From the NCBI RefSeq assembly GCF_020164485.1, contig NZ_JAIQZA010000004.1, forward strand, positions 62,001-126,000: a stretch of DNA of 64,000 nt, read 5' to 3'. Below the pieces are notes generated by a model. The model saw nothing but the letters and a program-made list of their open reading frames with translations. It searched no databases and had not been told where the DNA came from. Made by a program: the position numbers and the translations under genes. This DNA is from Salegentibacter tibetensis. Its GTDB lineage: Bacteria; Bacteroidota; Bacteroidia; Flavobacteriales; Flavobacteriaceae. This document shows positions 35,195 to 44,888 of this stretch, piece by piece; position 1 is the stretch's first letter; every line of letters begins with the position of its first letter.

Positions 35195-36148
35195 ATGAAT
35201 CACGAAACTAAAATATATATAGCCGGGCATAAAGGAATGGTAGGTAGTTCAATCTGCCGTAAACTAAAAGCCGAAGGCTATACCAACCTGATAGGAAAAA
35301 CATCTGCCGAACTGGATCTAAGAGATCAAAAGGCAGTAAACGATTTTTTTATTAAGGAACAACCCCAGATAGTAATTGATGCTGCTGCTAAAGTAGGAGG
35401 CATCCTGGCCAACCGGGATTATCCATACCAGTTCCTTATGGAAAACTTACAGATCCAGAATAATATTATTGATGCCTCTCATAAGCACAACGTTAAAAAA
35501 TTTGTTTTTTTAGGGAGTTCCTGTATTTATCCAAAGCTCGCTCCACAACCTTTAAAGGAATATTATTTGTTATCCGGACCTTTGGAGCCTACCAATGATG
35601 CTTATGCAATTGCAAAAATCGCGGGGGTAAAAGCCTGTGAAGCTATAAGAAAACAATTTGGAAAAGATTATGTGAGCCTTATGCCGACTAATCTATATGG
35701 TAGCCACGATAATTTTGATCTTAAAACTTCTCACGTACTTCCTGCGATGATTAGAAAATTTCACGATGCCAAAGAAAATGGAAATACGCCTGTTACCCTG
35801 TGGGGCAGTGGAACCCCAATGCGCGAATTCTTATATGTAGATGATGTAGCAGATGCGGTATGTTTTGCGATTGAAAATAAGTTATCAGATAATCTTTACA
35901 ACGTGGGCACCGGAAAAGATCTCACTATTAAAGAACTCGCTGAAACCATCCAGGAAATCACCGGACATAAAGGAGAAATTAACTGGGACAGCAGCAAACC
36001 CGATGGTACACCACGTAAATTAATGAATGTGGATAAGCTCAAGAACGAGGGCTGGCAGGCTTCAACTTCATTAAAAGAAGGAATAAAGAAGACTTACGAG
36101 TGGTTCCTGGAAAATAAAAACAGCTACAAAAAGGTCAAGTTAAAATAA
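35195..36148 (+). CDS. fcl: GDP-L-fucose synthase
   Basis: The start at 35195 gives 317 residues (MNHETKIYIAGHKGMVGSS). An earlier in-frame ATG at 35174 lies within the cassette flank and is unlikely. Landmarks are the NAD(P)-binding GHKGMVGS, AAKVGGI, FLGSSCIYPKLAPQP, the catalytic Tyr/Lys in YAIAKIAG, NLYGSHDNFDL and GSGTPMREFLYVDD. It epimerises and reduces GDP-4-keto-6-deoxymannose to GDP-L-fucose with NADPH. Together with manC and gmd it makes the fucose donor for the polysaccharide. A degenerate copy of its 3' third lies 270 bases downstream. Confidence 0.95.
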   Translation: MNHETKIYIAGHKGMVGSSICRKLKAEGYTNLIGKTSAELDLRDQKAVNDFFIKEQPQIVIDAAAKVGGILANRDYPYQFLMENLQIQNNIIDASHKHNVKKFVFLGSSCIYPKLAPQPLKEYYLLSGPLEPTNDAYAIAKIAGVKACEAIRKQFGKDYVSLMPTNLYGSHDNFDLKTSHVLPAMIRKFHDAKENGNTPVTLWGSGTPMREFLYVDDVADAVCFAIENKLSDNLYNVGTGKDLTIKELAETIQEITGHKGEINWDSSKPDGTPRKLMNVDKLKNEGWQASTSLKEGIKKTYEWFLENKNSYKKVKLK

Positions 36149-36804
36149 TCAGTAGAATCAGTGTTTAACAAAAATATATTATAAACGTATTTATAACTTT
36201 TTTAAAATTAACTAAAAGTTTAAAACGTATTTATAAGAAAACCACCCAGAAAAGGTGGTGACCCTGGAAGCTTTCTCCGGAAACACAGTAAAGGGAATAG
36301 AAACCCAGGACCTGCGTAGTTTTTTGCTGACTTAAGTAGCAGGTAAAATAAATAGGGCCCGGGCTCAAATGAATAATAAAATAATTACTGCCCGCTAGAA
36401 AATTTCTATTTCACTGACAGACGCTGTTCACTTTGCATTTAAGAATAAGCTAATCGATAATCTTTACAATGAAGGAACCGGAAAAGACATCACCATTAAA
36501 GAATTAGCGGAAACCGGAGATCACCAGTCATAAAGGAGAGATCATTTAGGAAGATGGTACCCCAAGAAAATTAATGGATGTAGAAAAACTTAAACAGGAG
36601 GGCTGGTCTTATTCTACTTCTTTAGAGAAAGGCATTAAGCGGACTTATAAGTGGTTTTTGGAGAATAATAATTCTTTTAAACAAGTAAAAATATAAAAAG
36701 TGGTTGAGGCATATAATTAAATTGAAAAATTAAACCTATTTAGAAGAATTTAAAGTTAAATGTTGGTGTAAAACAAATTTAGCTTATAAAATATAATACA
36801 TATA
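36149..36804. other. Junction region between fcl and the glycosyltransferase cassette
   Basis: The gap holds a 14-bp direct repeat AAACGTATTTATAA (36183-36196 and 36223-36236), an ACCACC/GGTGGT hairpin (36241-36259), an orphan 32-codon coding-like fragment (36237-36335) and the fcl pseudogene (36414-36696). It looks like a recombination scar marking the edge of the AT-rich cassette. Confidence 0.55.
36414..36696 (+). pseudogene. Decayed 3' fragment of a second GDP-L-fucose synthase gene
   Basis: Translation gives DAVHFAFKNKLIDNLYNEGTG, then KDITIKELAET. After a frame change it gives EDGTPRKLMDVEKLKQEGWS…WFLENNNSFKQVKI and a stop. This matches residues about 225-317 of the intact Fcl in this window almost position by position. 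It has lost a segment and the reading frame around 36515-36550. The copy is diverged rather than identical, so it is an older or foreign allele rather than a recent duplication. Confidence 0.85.
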
Positions 36805-38313
36805 GTGCGTCATAAAACTAAGAGGAAAAATGCTGTAAAATGGAATCTAGCATTCCAATACCTTTCTTTAGCTTTAGGAGTAATAAAAGGATTTTTAATT
36901 GTACCAATCTATTTCTTATTTATTGATACAGAATTATATGGATATTGGGTAGCTACAGGTAGTATTTTAGTTTGGATCAATATCATTGATCCTGGAGCCG
37001 GTACTGTTTTACAGCAAAAGGTTGGTTACGAATATGGAAACAAAAATATTAATAGGTTAAACAATTTAATAGGTTCAGGAATAATTATTGGTTCTATTAT
37101 TTGCGGAATTGCTTTAATTTTTAGTTATACTTTCTCTTTTTTTATTCCTCAATTGTTAGGTTTTGTAAATTTTAAGCAAGAGGAAGTGTTAATAAATGCA
37201 TTTAATATTGCAGCCATAGGAGCTTGTTTTAGTTTGGTCACCTCAGTAATTCGGGGAGTAAATTATGGTATGCAAAATACTAAGATGCCAGGACTGATTG
37301 AAATTTTAGCATCTATTATAGGAATCGGTGTCAATGTAGTAATGCTCTATCTAGGATATGGGTTGTATTCAATTGCTTTTATGTTGTTTGTTAATGGAGT
37401 TTTAACTGCCTTAGGTAATTTAATTTTTCTTCGAATTTCTTCTATCAAATATGGTTTAAATATTCATTACAGTTTTGTTGAAACTTTTCCATTATTTAAA
37501 GAATTTACTTATACATTTTTTTCACGTTTAGTAAATACACTTACCAGTAATTTCGATTTAATCATAATAGCTAGATTTATAGGAGCAGAAATGGTTACGG
37601 TGATTGAAATGACAAGGAGACCCTTTAAGATGGCGGAAGGAATAGTATATAAACCGGCTGTCGCGTTATCTCCTGCCATTTCTCATTTACAAGGAGAAAA
37701 TAAGCCTGAAAAATTAAATAATCTGCTGTTCAAATTTTTCCATTTTTTAATCTGGGCCTACTGTTTAATTATTTCAGGATTTCTTCTTTTCAACCAAAGC
37801 CTAATTACTTTGTGGTTATCTGAGGAAATGTTTGCAGGTATTTTATTAAGTTTATTAATAGTAGTAGGTTTATCGCTAAAAGGATTCTTTTCTAGTATAG
37901 GTAATTTAAATTTTGCCTTGGGCGATATTAAAGAGAGTAGTAAAATAATAGTAGCACAAAATCTACTTTACGTAGTGTTTGTGATTGTTCTTGGTAAATT
38001 CTTTGGAATTATAGGCATTTTAGCAGCTCTTTTACCTTCTGTATTATTTACTTCGAGCTGGTATCATCTAAAAAGATTAAAGGGCAAGGGCATTTTTACC
38101 TCGCTTAATATTTCATATATTTTAAAAAATCTTTTTTTAGCTATGCTAGTTTGTGTAGCCTGTTATTATCTACAACCATATTTATTAATTAATAATTGGT
38201 TTGATTTAATCAGTTATGCATCAATATACGTAACAATTTTTCTTATTTTCTTTGCTACATTTTCTAAAATGTTCCGAACTACTTTGATTCCAGTTTTTAG
38301 AAAAATTATTTAA
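36805..38313 (+). CDS. Polysaccharide flippase (Wzx-like)
   Basis: This 502-residue protein has about 12-14 hydrophobic helices and the MOP-superfamily flippase pattern (WNLAFQYLSLALGVIKGFLIVP, then VPIYFLFIDTELYGYW). It would move undecaprenyl-linked repeat units across the inner membrane. The start codon is GTG at 36805; no in-frame ATG fits the N-terminus. GC content falls clearly here relative to manC-gmd-fcl, as is usual for strain-specific capsule genes. It heads a tight gene run that continues to 46136. Confidence 0.85.
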   Translation: MRHKTKRKNAVKWNLAFQYLSLALGVIKGFLIVPIYFLFIDTELYGYWVATGSILVWINIIDPGAGTVLQQKVGYEYGNKNINRLNNLIGSGIIIGSIICGIALIFSYTFSFFIPQLLGFVNFKQEEVLINAFNIAAIGACFSLVTSVIRGVNYGMQNTKMPGLIEILASIIGIGVNVVMLYLGYGLYSIAFMLFVNGVLTALGNLIFLRISSIKYGLNIHYSFVETFPLFKEFTYTFFSRLVNTLTSNFDLIIIARFIGAEMVTVIEMTRRPFKMAEGIVYKPAVALSPAISHLQGENKPEKLNNLLFKFFHFLIWAYCLIISGFLLFNQSLITLWLSEEMFAGILLSLLIVVGLSLKGFFSSIGNLNFALGDIKESSKIIVAQNLLYVVFVIVLGKFFGIIGILAALLPSVLFTSSWYHLKRLKGKGIFTSLNISYILKNLFLAMLVCVACYYLQPYLLINNWFDLISYASIYVTIFLIFFATFSKMFRTTLIPVFRKII

Positions 38314-38326
38314 AATGAAATAGAAT

Positions 38327-39463
38327 ATGAATATATTGTTCCTGTCACAAGGGAAAAAAGTAAGTGATCATCCTGGTTGGCACGATGCACTTTTAAAATT
38401 AAAGAATGAAGGAGAAATTTCAAATTTCATCAATATTCCTTATTTAGGTTTTGTAGAAGAAAATGGATGGAATGCCTTTTATCAAAGAGTTATAGAGCTT
38501 TGTGAAAATGAAAAATTTGATCTCGTTTATTTTCATTTTTTCCATAAAAAAGATACTCCTTCCCCGAGACACTGTATCCAAACCTTAAAAAAAATACAAA
38601 ATCGTCCGATTGTTATTACAAGTAGCGGAGATGGATTTTCCGATAGCTGGATGCATCCAGATTACCCCAAAAATTTCAAAGAAGCCTCACGGTTAGCAGA
38701 CATTACTTTTAGTACCCAAATGGGAAAAGCAGCTGATAAAATGATAAAATGGGGAGCTAAAAGAATTGTTTATACTCCAAATAGTATATGCCAAGTGCGG
38801 TTTAAAGCCTCCGAAATTAATCCTAACACACATAATTTCGATTTTGATGTTGTTTTTGTGGGGAGTAAAAATTCCAGCAAAAATCCTTTTTCAAGAAATT
38901 TTTGGGCCGCAAGAAAGCGAGACAAATTAGTTAAAGCACTTTATAATAAATATGAAAATCGTTTCGGGTTGTTTGGTAATGGTTGGAATTATAGTGCGTC
39001 TCAAGGTCCTATCCCTTTCAACGATCAACAAGAAGCTTTTAAAAGAGGCCGCGTAGTAGTTGGAGGGAATCCGTATTCCTATTCTGATTACTATTCTTCA
39101 AACCGAATATTTTTTGAAATATCATCCGGAATTCCAACGGTTGAATTAGCTGTTCCCAGATTAAATAATGTACTACGTGATAAACATCATATTTATTTTG
39201 CAAAGGATATTGAACAGTTAATTAAGAAAATCGAAGACATATTTCATTTAGAATCGGTAAATGTATATAAAAAAGCGGCTATCGCGGCAAAAGATATTGA
39301 GAACAACCATACTCAATACCACAGAATGAAATTTAAAATAGATACAGTGAAGAAATTTAAACTAAATAACTATGAATTAGATGTAGATTTCCCTTTCTTT
39401 TTGCCAGAAATAGATTTAGAGAAGGAGATGAAATATGCAATAAAGGGTAAGAACCAGGTTTAA
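38327..39463 (+). CDS. Glycosyltransferase (GT-B, CgeB-like)
   Basis: This 378-residue protein has a GT-B pattern. The N-terminal half has FDLVYFHFFHKKD and IVITSSGDGFSD. The C-terminal half has VVFVGSK, FGLFGNGW, and SNRIFFEISSGIPTVELAVP, which resembles the nucleotide-sugar-binding segment of CgeB/Glyco_trans_1_2 proteins. Donor and acceptor are unknown. Its TAA overlaps the ATG of the next gene by one base, indicating translational coupling. Confidence 0.75.
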   Translation: MNILFLSQGKKVSDHPGWHDALLKLKNEGEISNFINIPYLGFVEENGWNAFYQRVIELCENEKFDLVYFHFFHKKDTPSPRHCIQTLKKIQNRPIVITSSGDGFSDSWMHPDYPKNFKEASRLADITFSTQMGKAADKMIKWGAKRIVYTPNSICQVRFKASEINPNTHNFDFDVVFVGSKNSSKNPFSRNFWAARKRDKLVKALYNKYENRFGLFGNGWNYSASQGPIPFNDQQEAFKRGRVVVGGNPYSYSDYYSSNRIFFEISSGIPTVELAVPRLNNVLRDKHHIYFAKDIEQLIKKIEDIFHLESVNVYKKAAIAAKDIENNHTQYHRMKFKIDTVKKFKLNNYELDVDFPFFLPEIDLEKEMKYAIKGKNQV

Positions 39464-40656
39464 TGCATATTGGAATCGCAAGCCCTATCACGATAAGTGA
39501 ATTCTTTGAATTTTTGGATGAACAAAGCAAAGAATTATCAAAGGGTGTAGTAGGATTAAAAGCTCCGGCAGTTGATACTGTTGCTAAGGAATTACTTAAG
39601 CAAGGACATACCATATCAATTTATACCTTAGCTAATGAAGTTTCTGATTTAGTTATACTAAATGGAGATAGACTTAAGATTTATATTGGGCCTTTCAAAC
39701 GAAAGGGTTTTTTTAAAGCGATTACAATTTTTAATAAAGAGGCAGGATACATCGAAAAAAGTATTCGTTTGGAAAGTAAGTTACCGGATATTATACACGC
39801 GAATTGGACATATGAGTTCGCACTCGGATCAATTTCATTTAAAAATAAAATACCTATTGTGGTCACGGTAAGGGATTGGGCGCCACTAATACTTCAGTTA
39901 AATAAAAATTATTATAGATTTTCAAGGTTGATTCTGAATAATAAAATTTTTAGAACTCCTTCTATTTTTTTTATATCTAATTCACCTTATATACAAGGAA
40001 AAATAGAAAGCAGGTGGAAAATTAAAACTCCTGTTATACCTAATCCTGTGAATGAAAATTTTGTTTCTACTCCTAAGATACATAACGATTCTTTTTCACC
40101 GGTATTAATATCTGTTTCCAACGGATTGGGTAAACTTAAAAACATTGAAACCTTACTACGTGCATTTCAGTTGGTATTAATGGATAAATCTGATGCTAGA
40201 TTACGTTTAGTTGGAAGTCCATTCCTACCCCAGAACGCAAAAATGAAAAAATGGGATAATCAAGGATTATTAAAAAATGTAGAGCTTTTAGGGACAGTTA
40301 AGCATGAAGATTTAATTTCATTGTATGATGAAGCAACAGTAATGGTTCATCCGTCTTTAGAAGAATCTTTTGGAAATACATTAATTGAGGCTATGGCTAG
40401 AAAAGTTCCAGTTATAGGTGGTATGTATTCCGGTGCGGTACCATACGTATTGGATTACGGAAAAAGCGGATTTCTTTGTGATGTCACTTCCATTGAATCC
40501 ATAGGTGAATCAATATTAGTTCTACTAAAAGATCAAAAGTTAAGGCAAAAGCTGATAAAAAATGCCACCGAGAGGATTGCAAACAAATTTTCTTCAAAGG
40601 CTATTACAGAACAATCGTTGAAACTTTACAGTAAATTAATTCAAGAAGCAAAATGA
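39463..40656 (+). CDS. Glycosyltransferase family 4
   Basis: This 397-residue GT-B enzyme has the GT4 signature HPSLEESFGNTLIEAMARKVPVIGG near 305-330, with Glu residues in the EX7E arrangement, and an N-terminal acceptor domain. It is a retaining transferase that adds one sugar to the lipid-linked repeat at the inner face of the membrane. It overlaps its neighbours by one base (TAATG) and four bases (ATGA), so it is strongly coupled. Sugar specificity cannot be read. Confidence 0.88.
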   Translation: MHIGIASPITISEFFEFLDEQSKELSKGVVGLKAPAVDTVAKELLKQGHTISIYTLANEVSDLVILNGDRLKIYIGPFKRKGFFKAITIFNKEAGYIEKSIRLESKLPDIIHANWTYEFALGSISFKNKIPIVVTVRDWAPLILQLNKNYYRFSRLILNNKIFRTPSIFFISNSPYIQGKIESRWKIKTPVIPNPVNENFVSTPKIHNDSFSPVLISVSNGLGKLKNIETLLRAFQLVLMDKSDARLRLVGSPFLPQNAKMKKWDNQGLLKNVELLGTVKHEDLISLYDEATVMVHPSLEESFGNTLIEAMARKVPVIGGMYSGAVPYVLDYGKSGFLCDVTSIESIGESILVLLKDQKLRQKLIKNATERIANKFSSKAITEQSLKLYSKLIQEAK

Positions 40657-41768
40657 AGGTTCTTCATATTTTAAATGAACTGCGGTTTTCAGGCATGGAA
40701 ATAATGCTAATCAATAGTTCTTCAGAATGGAAGAAATATAATGTGGAGACTACTATTTTATCCACAGGAGAACGTCTAGGGGAAGCTGCAGAAAAAATGG
40801 AACACATTGGTTACGAAATAAAACATATTCCATTTAGTAAGAATAAAATATCCTCTTTCCTTGTTTTTCGCCAATACCTCAAGCATAACAAGTTCGATGT
40901 AATCCATATCCATAGTGAAGGTAATTTTTTTATTCACGTCCTTAACAGTTGGTTGACAGGTAATAAAAATATAGTAAGGAGCTTTCATAGTATCTTTAAA
41001 CCTACAAGTATTAAAGGTCGTTTGCGAAGGCACACAGATAGAAAAGTTGCAAAATTATTAAAAGTAAGATATCTATCTGTTGGCGATTCAGTAGCACAGA
41101 ACGAATTGAAAAATTATTATACTAAATCTAAAACCATTTTTAATTGGTATAACGATCGTATGTTTTTCCCTAAAACGCCGAAATTTAAAGCTGAACTTCG
41201 TAGAAAAGAGAATATTAAAAAAGAAACTTTTGTGATATCAACAGTGGGGAATTGTTCTTGTGTCAAAAGACATAATCTAGTTCTTGAAACATTAGCTCTA
41301 CTTCCTTTACACATAGATTGGCTTTATTTGCACGCAGGAAAGGAAGAAGAAGGTTTCCCTGAAAGAAAATTTGCCAATAAATTAGGAATTGGAGATAATT
41401 GCCGTTTTTTAGGTTCGATTTCCAACGTAGACGAAATTTTGGCTATTTCTGATCTTTTTATCATGTCTTCAATAGTGGAAGGTCTAGGTAATTCTGCGTT
41501 GGAAGCAATGGCAATGGGAATACCTACGATTCTGACTAAAGTACCGGGATTAACCGATTTGCTGAAAAATATTGATAATACAATTGGAGTGGAATCTAGT
41601 TCTTTATCCATGAAGGAGGGAGTATTAAAAATATATAATTTATCAAAGCAGGAAAGAGAAGAGTTGGCAAGTAGGATAGCTATTCAAACAAAAAATAATT
41701 TTTCATTAGAGAATGGAGTGAGAAAGTATTATCATTTTTATAAATCCAAAATAAGTGAAAATAATTAA
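40653..41768 (+). CDS. Glycosyltransferase family 4
   Basis: This 371-residue GT-B protein starts with a typical acceptor-domain strand (MKVLHILNELRFSGMEIMLI). Its donor-domain segment is SSIVEGLGNSALEAMAMGIPTILT near 272-296, matching the GT4 E-x7-E region, and VSTVGNCSCVKRHNLVLETLALL marks the linker. It overlaps the preceding gene by 4 bases and abuts the polymerase gene without a gap. It is presumably a second retaining transferase of the same repeat unit. Confidence 0.88.
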   Translation: MKVLHILNELRFSGMEIMLINSSSEWKKYNVETTILSTGERLGEAAEKMEHIGYEIKHIPFSKNKISSFLVFRQYLKHNKFDVIHIHSEGNFFIHVLNSWLTGNKNIVRSFHSIFKPTSIKGRLRRHTDRKVAKLLKVRYLSVGDSVAQNELKNYYTKSKTIFNWYNDRMFFPKTPKFKAELRRKENIKKETFVISTVGNCSCVKRHNLVLETLALLPLHIDWLYLHAGKEEEGFPERKFANKLGIGDNCRFLGSISNVDEILAISDLFIMSSIVEGLGNSALEAMAMGIPTILTKVPGLTDLLKNIDNTIGVESSSLSMKEGVLKIYNLSKQEREELASRIAIQTKNNFSLENGVRKYYHFYKSKISENN

Positions 41769-43085
41769 ATGGCTATAACGAATTCCATAATGTTAGTTTC
41801 ATTTTTAACCCTAATTGGGGTTTTATTTCCTCTTTTAAGAACCATTATTCAAGGAAAAAAAAGTACTGCAGAAGATATAACCTACTATATAATCCATGCC
41901 ATGCTTTTTTATCCAATACCGGAATTGTTACTAACAAATCGGCAAATGATTCCAGTAGGCAATCAATCAATAGACGATATGGTGAGCCAATTTGAATCTG
42001 GTTTAGCGTCAGAAATTATTTCCATTAATTATTTAATATTATTATATCTGGTAATTCTAAACCTTTGGCTATTTCTTAAGCGCGGAAAGATATTTTCTCT
42101 TCGGTTGGTTCTGGAAAACAAGTGGATCTTTCTTATTATTCTCTTAAACGTTGGGTTATTTGTAAATATATCTGAATTGATTTATGTATTTTTATTTGTT
42201 CCTTTTTTATTGCTTGGAAAATTTGAGAGAAAACAAATCAGGTATTTATTTAAAATAATTTTATTCTTGTTTATTTACTCTTCTTTCTTTTTGATTTTTC
42301 TAAAACCTGAATTAACTATTTTCCACGATGGCTCTTGGTCAGGTATTTTCACCAATCCAAATGGAATCGTTATAGTCGCAAATTTCACCTTAATACTGTT
42401 ATTACTGGGTCCCTTTTTTAGACTAAAGAGATCTAAATGGCAGTACTTTCATATAGGTGTTTTATTTTTTATGGTTGTTATGAGCGGGTCCCGAAATGGC
42501 TTATTGACTTTTTTGAGTATTTTAGGACTATATTATATTTACACTTACCGACTGAAACTTATAAAATCCGTTGCTATTTTCCTTAGTATTCCAGGAATAT
42601 ATTTGATTTTATCTAATTTAAATAATTTTGATTTGGTTTCGTTAACTTCTAATAGAATCTTGATTTGGGATTATGTATTTGAAGAATTTTCTTCCAATAT
42701 TTTTACCGGTTTAGGAGCAGATTTTTTTAATCTGGAAAATCGTGAAAAGAATTTTCCGAGACATTTATTCTTTGCTACCTCCTCTTACTCTTCTTTTATC
42801 GATTATTTTGTTTTCTATGGAATTTTTGGAGCACTAGTTATCACAGCCTTTATGATTTCACTTTTTAAAAAAACAAAACGAATAAATAAAATTTTCCTAA
42901 TGTTTTTTCTATTGTTTTTACTGCCAAATTTGTTTGAATCTTATTTTCGCCCACCAAATCTGAATCTCAACAATGTGATTTTTCTAATAGCTTTATTCAT
43001 TATCAATAACAGTAAAAACTATTCATTTTATGAATCAGACCCTTCTATAGAAAAGCTCCCAGTTACCACAAAATTTTATTATTAA
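41769..43085 (+). CDS. O-antigen ligase/polymerase-like membrane protein (Wzy-like)
   Basis: This 438-residue protein has 10-12 hydrophobic helices. A large loop carries GLGADFFNLENREKNFPRHLFFATSSYSSFIDYFVFYGIFG (about 316-355), the loop pattern of Wzy_C/O-antigen ligase proteins, and FTNPNGIVIVANFTLILLLLG and VMSGSRNGLLTFLSILGLY precede it. It probably polymerises flipped repeat units at the periplasmic face. The gene starts directly after the previous stop, and its own stop overlaps the next ATG. Confidence 0.82.
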   Translation: MAITNSIMLVSFLTLIGVLFPLLRTIIQGKKSTAEDITYYIIHAMLFYPIPELLLTNRQMIPVGNQSIDDMVSQFESGLASEIISINYLILLYLVILNLWLFLKRGKIFSLRLVLENKWIFLIILLNVGLFVNISELIYVFLFVPFLLLGKFERKQIRYLFKIILFLFIYSSFFLIFLKPELTIFHDGSWSGIFTNPNGIVIVANFTLILLLLGPFFRLKRSKWQYFHIGVLFFMVVMSGSRNGLLTFLSILGLYYIYTYRLKLIKSVAIFLSIPGIYLILSNLNNFDLVSLTSNRILIWDYVFEEFSSNIFTGLGADFFNLENREKNFPRHLFFATSSYSSFIDYFVFYGIFGALVITAFMISLFKKTKRINKIFLMFFLLFLLPNLFESYFRPPNLNLNNVIFLIALFIINNSKNYSFYESDPSIEKLPVTTKFYY

Positions 43086-43930
43086 TGAATACTATAGCCG
43101 TTCTTCTTACCTGTTACAACCGGAAAGAAAAAACATTGCAATGTCTAAAAAGCTTATTTGAAGCGGATCTACCATCAGAATATTCCGTCGAAGTTTTTTT
43201 AGTTGATGATGGATCGACCGATGGAACCGGAGAAGCTGTAGAAGAAAATTTCCCCCAAGTAAAAGTTATTCAGGGAAATGGTAATTTATTTTGGAATCAA
43301 GGAATGCGCCTGGCCTGGAAAACAGCTGTCGAAACCAAAGAGTATGATTTCTTTTTATGGCTCAATGACGATACGATTATAGATAATGACGCAATAATTA
43401 AATTATTGCGAGATGATAAGGATGCAAAAAATAAAACCGGTACGGCAGTTTTGATTACAGCAGCATGCCGAAAAGAAGCAGGTATTAATGAATTTTCTTA
43501 TGGTGGGAGAAATGATATGGGGCCTGTGATACCAAATGGTGAAATTCAGTTCTGTACGTATATTAATGGTAACCTGGTTTTGGTTCCTCAAGCGATTTAT
43601 AAAAAGATAGGAATGCTATCCATACACTACACCCATGCTTTGGGTGATAACGATTACGGGTTACGAGCTATTCAAAACAGTTATCAGTGTTTTACGACGA
43701 AAACATATTTGGCCACTTGTCCTCCAAATTACGGAATACCGGGATGGTGTAACCCCAGGAATTCTCTAAGAAAACGTTGGAAGCTTTTGCATTCACCTTT
43801 GGGTTTGAATATCAAAGAATATAACCAATACCGCAAAAAGTTTTGGGGAGCTAAATGGATGAAATTTGCGTTTAAGGCTTACTTAAAAACCATAATTCCA
43901 AAGACCTATGCAAAATTATCAAAGAGTTAA
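43085..43930 (+). CDS. Glycosyltransferase family 2
   Basis: This 281-residue GT-A enzyme has VLLTCYNRKEKTLQCLKSL at the N-terminus, FLVDDGSTDGTGEAV (nucleotide/metal site), GNGNLFWNQGMRLAW, and LNDDTIIDNDA, the DxD-like motif. This matches rhamnosyltransferase-type GT2 proteins (WbbL group). It is an inverting enzyme acting at the cytoplasmic face. The next gene starts inside its last 23 bases. Confidence 0.88.
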   Translation: MNTIAVLLTCYNRKEKTLQCLKSLFEADLPSEYSVEVFLVDDGSTDGTGEAVEENFPQVKVIQGNGNLFWNQGMRLAWKTAVETKEYDFFLWLNDDTIIDNDAIIKLLRDDKDAKNKTGTAVLITAACRKEAGINEFSYGGRNDMGPVIPNGEIQFCTYINGNLVLVPQAIYKKIGMLSIHYTHALGDNDYGLRAIQNSYQCFTTKTYLATCPPNYGIPGWCNPRNSLRKRWKLLHSPLGLNIKEYNQYRKKFWGAKWMKFAFKAYLKTIIPKTYAKLSKS

Positions 43931-44888
43931 TAAACTCGCTCCAATTGTTCTATTTACTTACAATCGTCTTTCGGAGACGATTCAAACTGTAGAAGCCTTG
44001 CAAAAAAATTTTTTTGCAAAAGAAAGCGAATTATTTATTTTCTCTGATGGTCCTAAAACTTTTGAAGAGAAAGACAAAGTAGATGCTCTTCGTAACTATT
44101 TGAATACTATAAGTGGGTTTAAAAAAGTCCGAATCAGTGAATCTCCCTTTAACAAAGGTTTAGCAAATTCAATAATTGATGGTGTAACCGAGGTTATTGA
44201 ACAATACGGTAGGGTCATTGTGTTGGAAGATGATTTAAAAACATCACCTAATTTTCTTTCCTTTTTAAATGAAGGTTTGAAATTTTTTGAAAATCAAAAG
44301 AATATCTATGCTGTAAATGGTTATGCACCTATGATTGAGGGAATGGACTTGTCAAATGATTCATTTTATTTACATTCTCGCGCTTTTCCATGGGGTTGGG
44401 CAACATGGTCTGATCGATGGGATTTAGCTTTCTTTGATAAGGACTTGATAAGAGAAAAGATAGATCGCGATCCTGAATTGATAAAGAAATTTAAAATTAG
44501 CAATGGGAATGATGTAGAAAAAATGCTCCTAGGCTCATTAAATGGGTCAAATGATTCCTGGTATATAAGATGGATTTTTTTTAATTTCTATAAAGAAAAA
44601 AAATCAGTTTTCCCTCTTTTATCCAAAGTTGATAATATTGGTTTTAATAATTCCGGAATCCATTGTAAAAGTATTTCAGCGTATAAAGCTAAAATTGATT
44701 TTTCAAATAATATTTCATTTGAATTCAATAATCCTGTTGATATAAAATTTAATGATTATCGGTTTTTAAAATACTTTTCTAAACGATATAAATTACAACA
44801 TAGAGTCAGCTTACTAAGAACAGGTGAGGGCGCCAAATTAATTTTAAACGAAGTCAAATCTAAAATTTCGAAAAACTTTGGTCTTTAA
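43908..44888 (+). CDS. Glycosyltransferase (GNT-I/GT13-like)
   Basis: This 326-residue GT-A protein has APIVLFTYNRLSETIQTVEAL at its start, ELFIFSDGPKTFEE, VIVLEDDLKTSPNFLSFLNEGL (acidic metal-binding motif) and FPWGWATWSDRWDL. These mark the GT13-like/GNT-I-like bacterial family. The 23-base overlap with the previous gene indicates coupling. The substrate is unknown. Confidence 0.82.
   Translation: MQNYQRVNKLAPIVLFTYNRLSETIQTVEALQKNFFAKESELFIFSDGPKTFEEKDKVDALRNYLNTISGFKKVRISESPFNKGLANSIIDGVTEVIEQYGRVIVLEDDLKTSPNFLSFLNEGLKFFENQKNIYAVNGYAPMIEGMDLSNDSFYLHSRAFPWGWATWSDRWDLAFFDKDLIREKIDRDPELIKKFKISNGNDVEKMLLGSLNGSNDSWYIRWIFFNFYKEKKSVFPLLSKVDNIGFNNSGIHCKSISAYKAKIDFSNNISFEFNNPVDIKFNDYRFLKYFSKRYKLQHRVSLLRTGEGAKLILNEVKSKISKNFGL

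Noticed and set aside
36241-36345. Riboswitch-like structure after fcl
   Set aside because: A 6-bp hairpin and an ACCTGC/GCAGGT pairing exist, but no known riboswitch core is visible and part of the stretch reads as a protein fragment.
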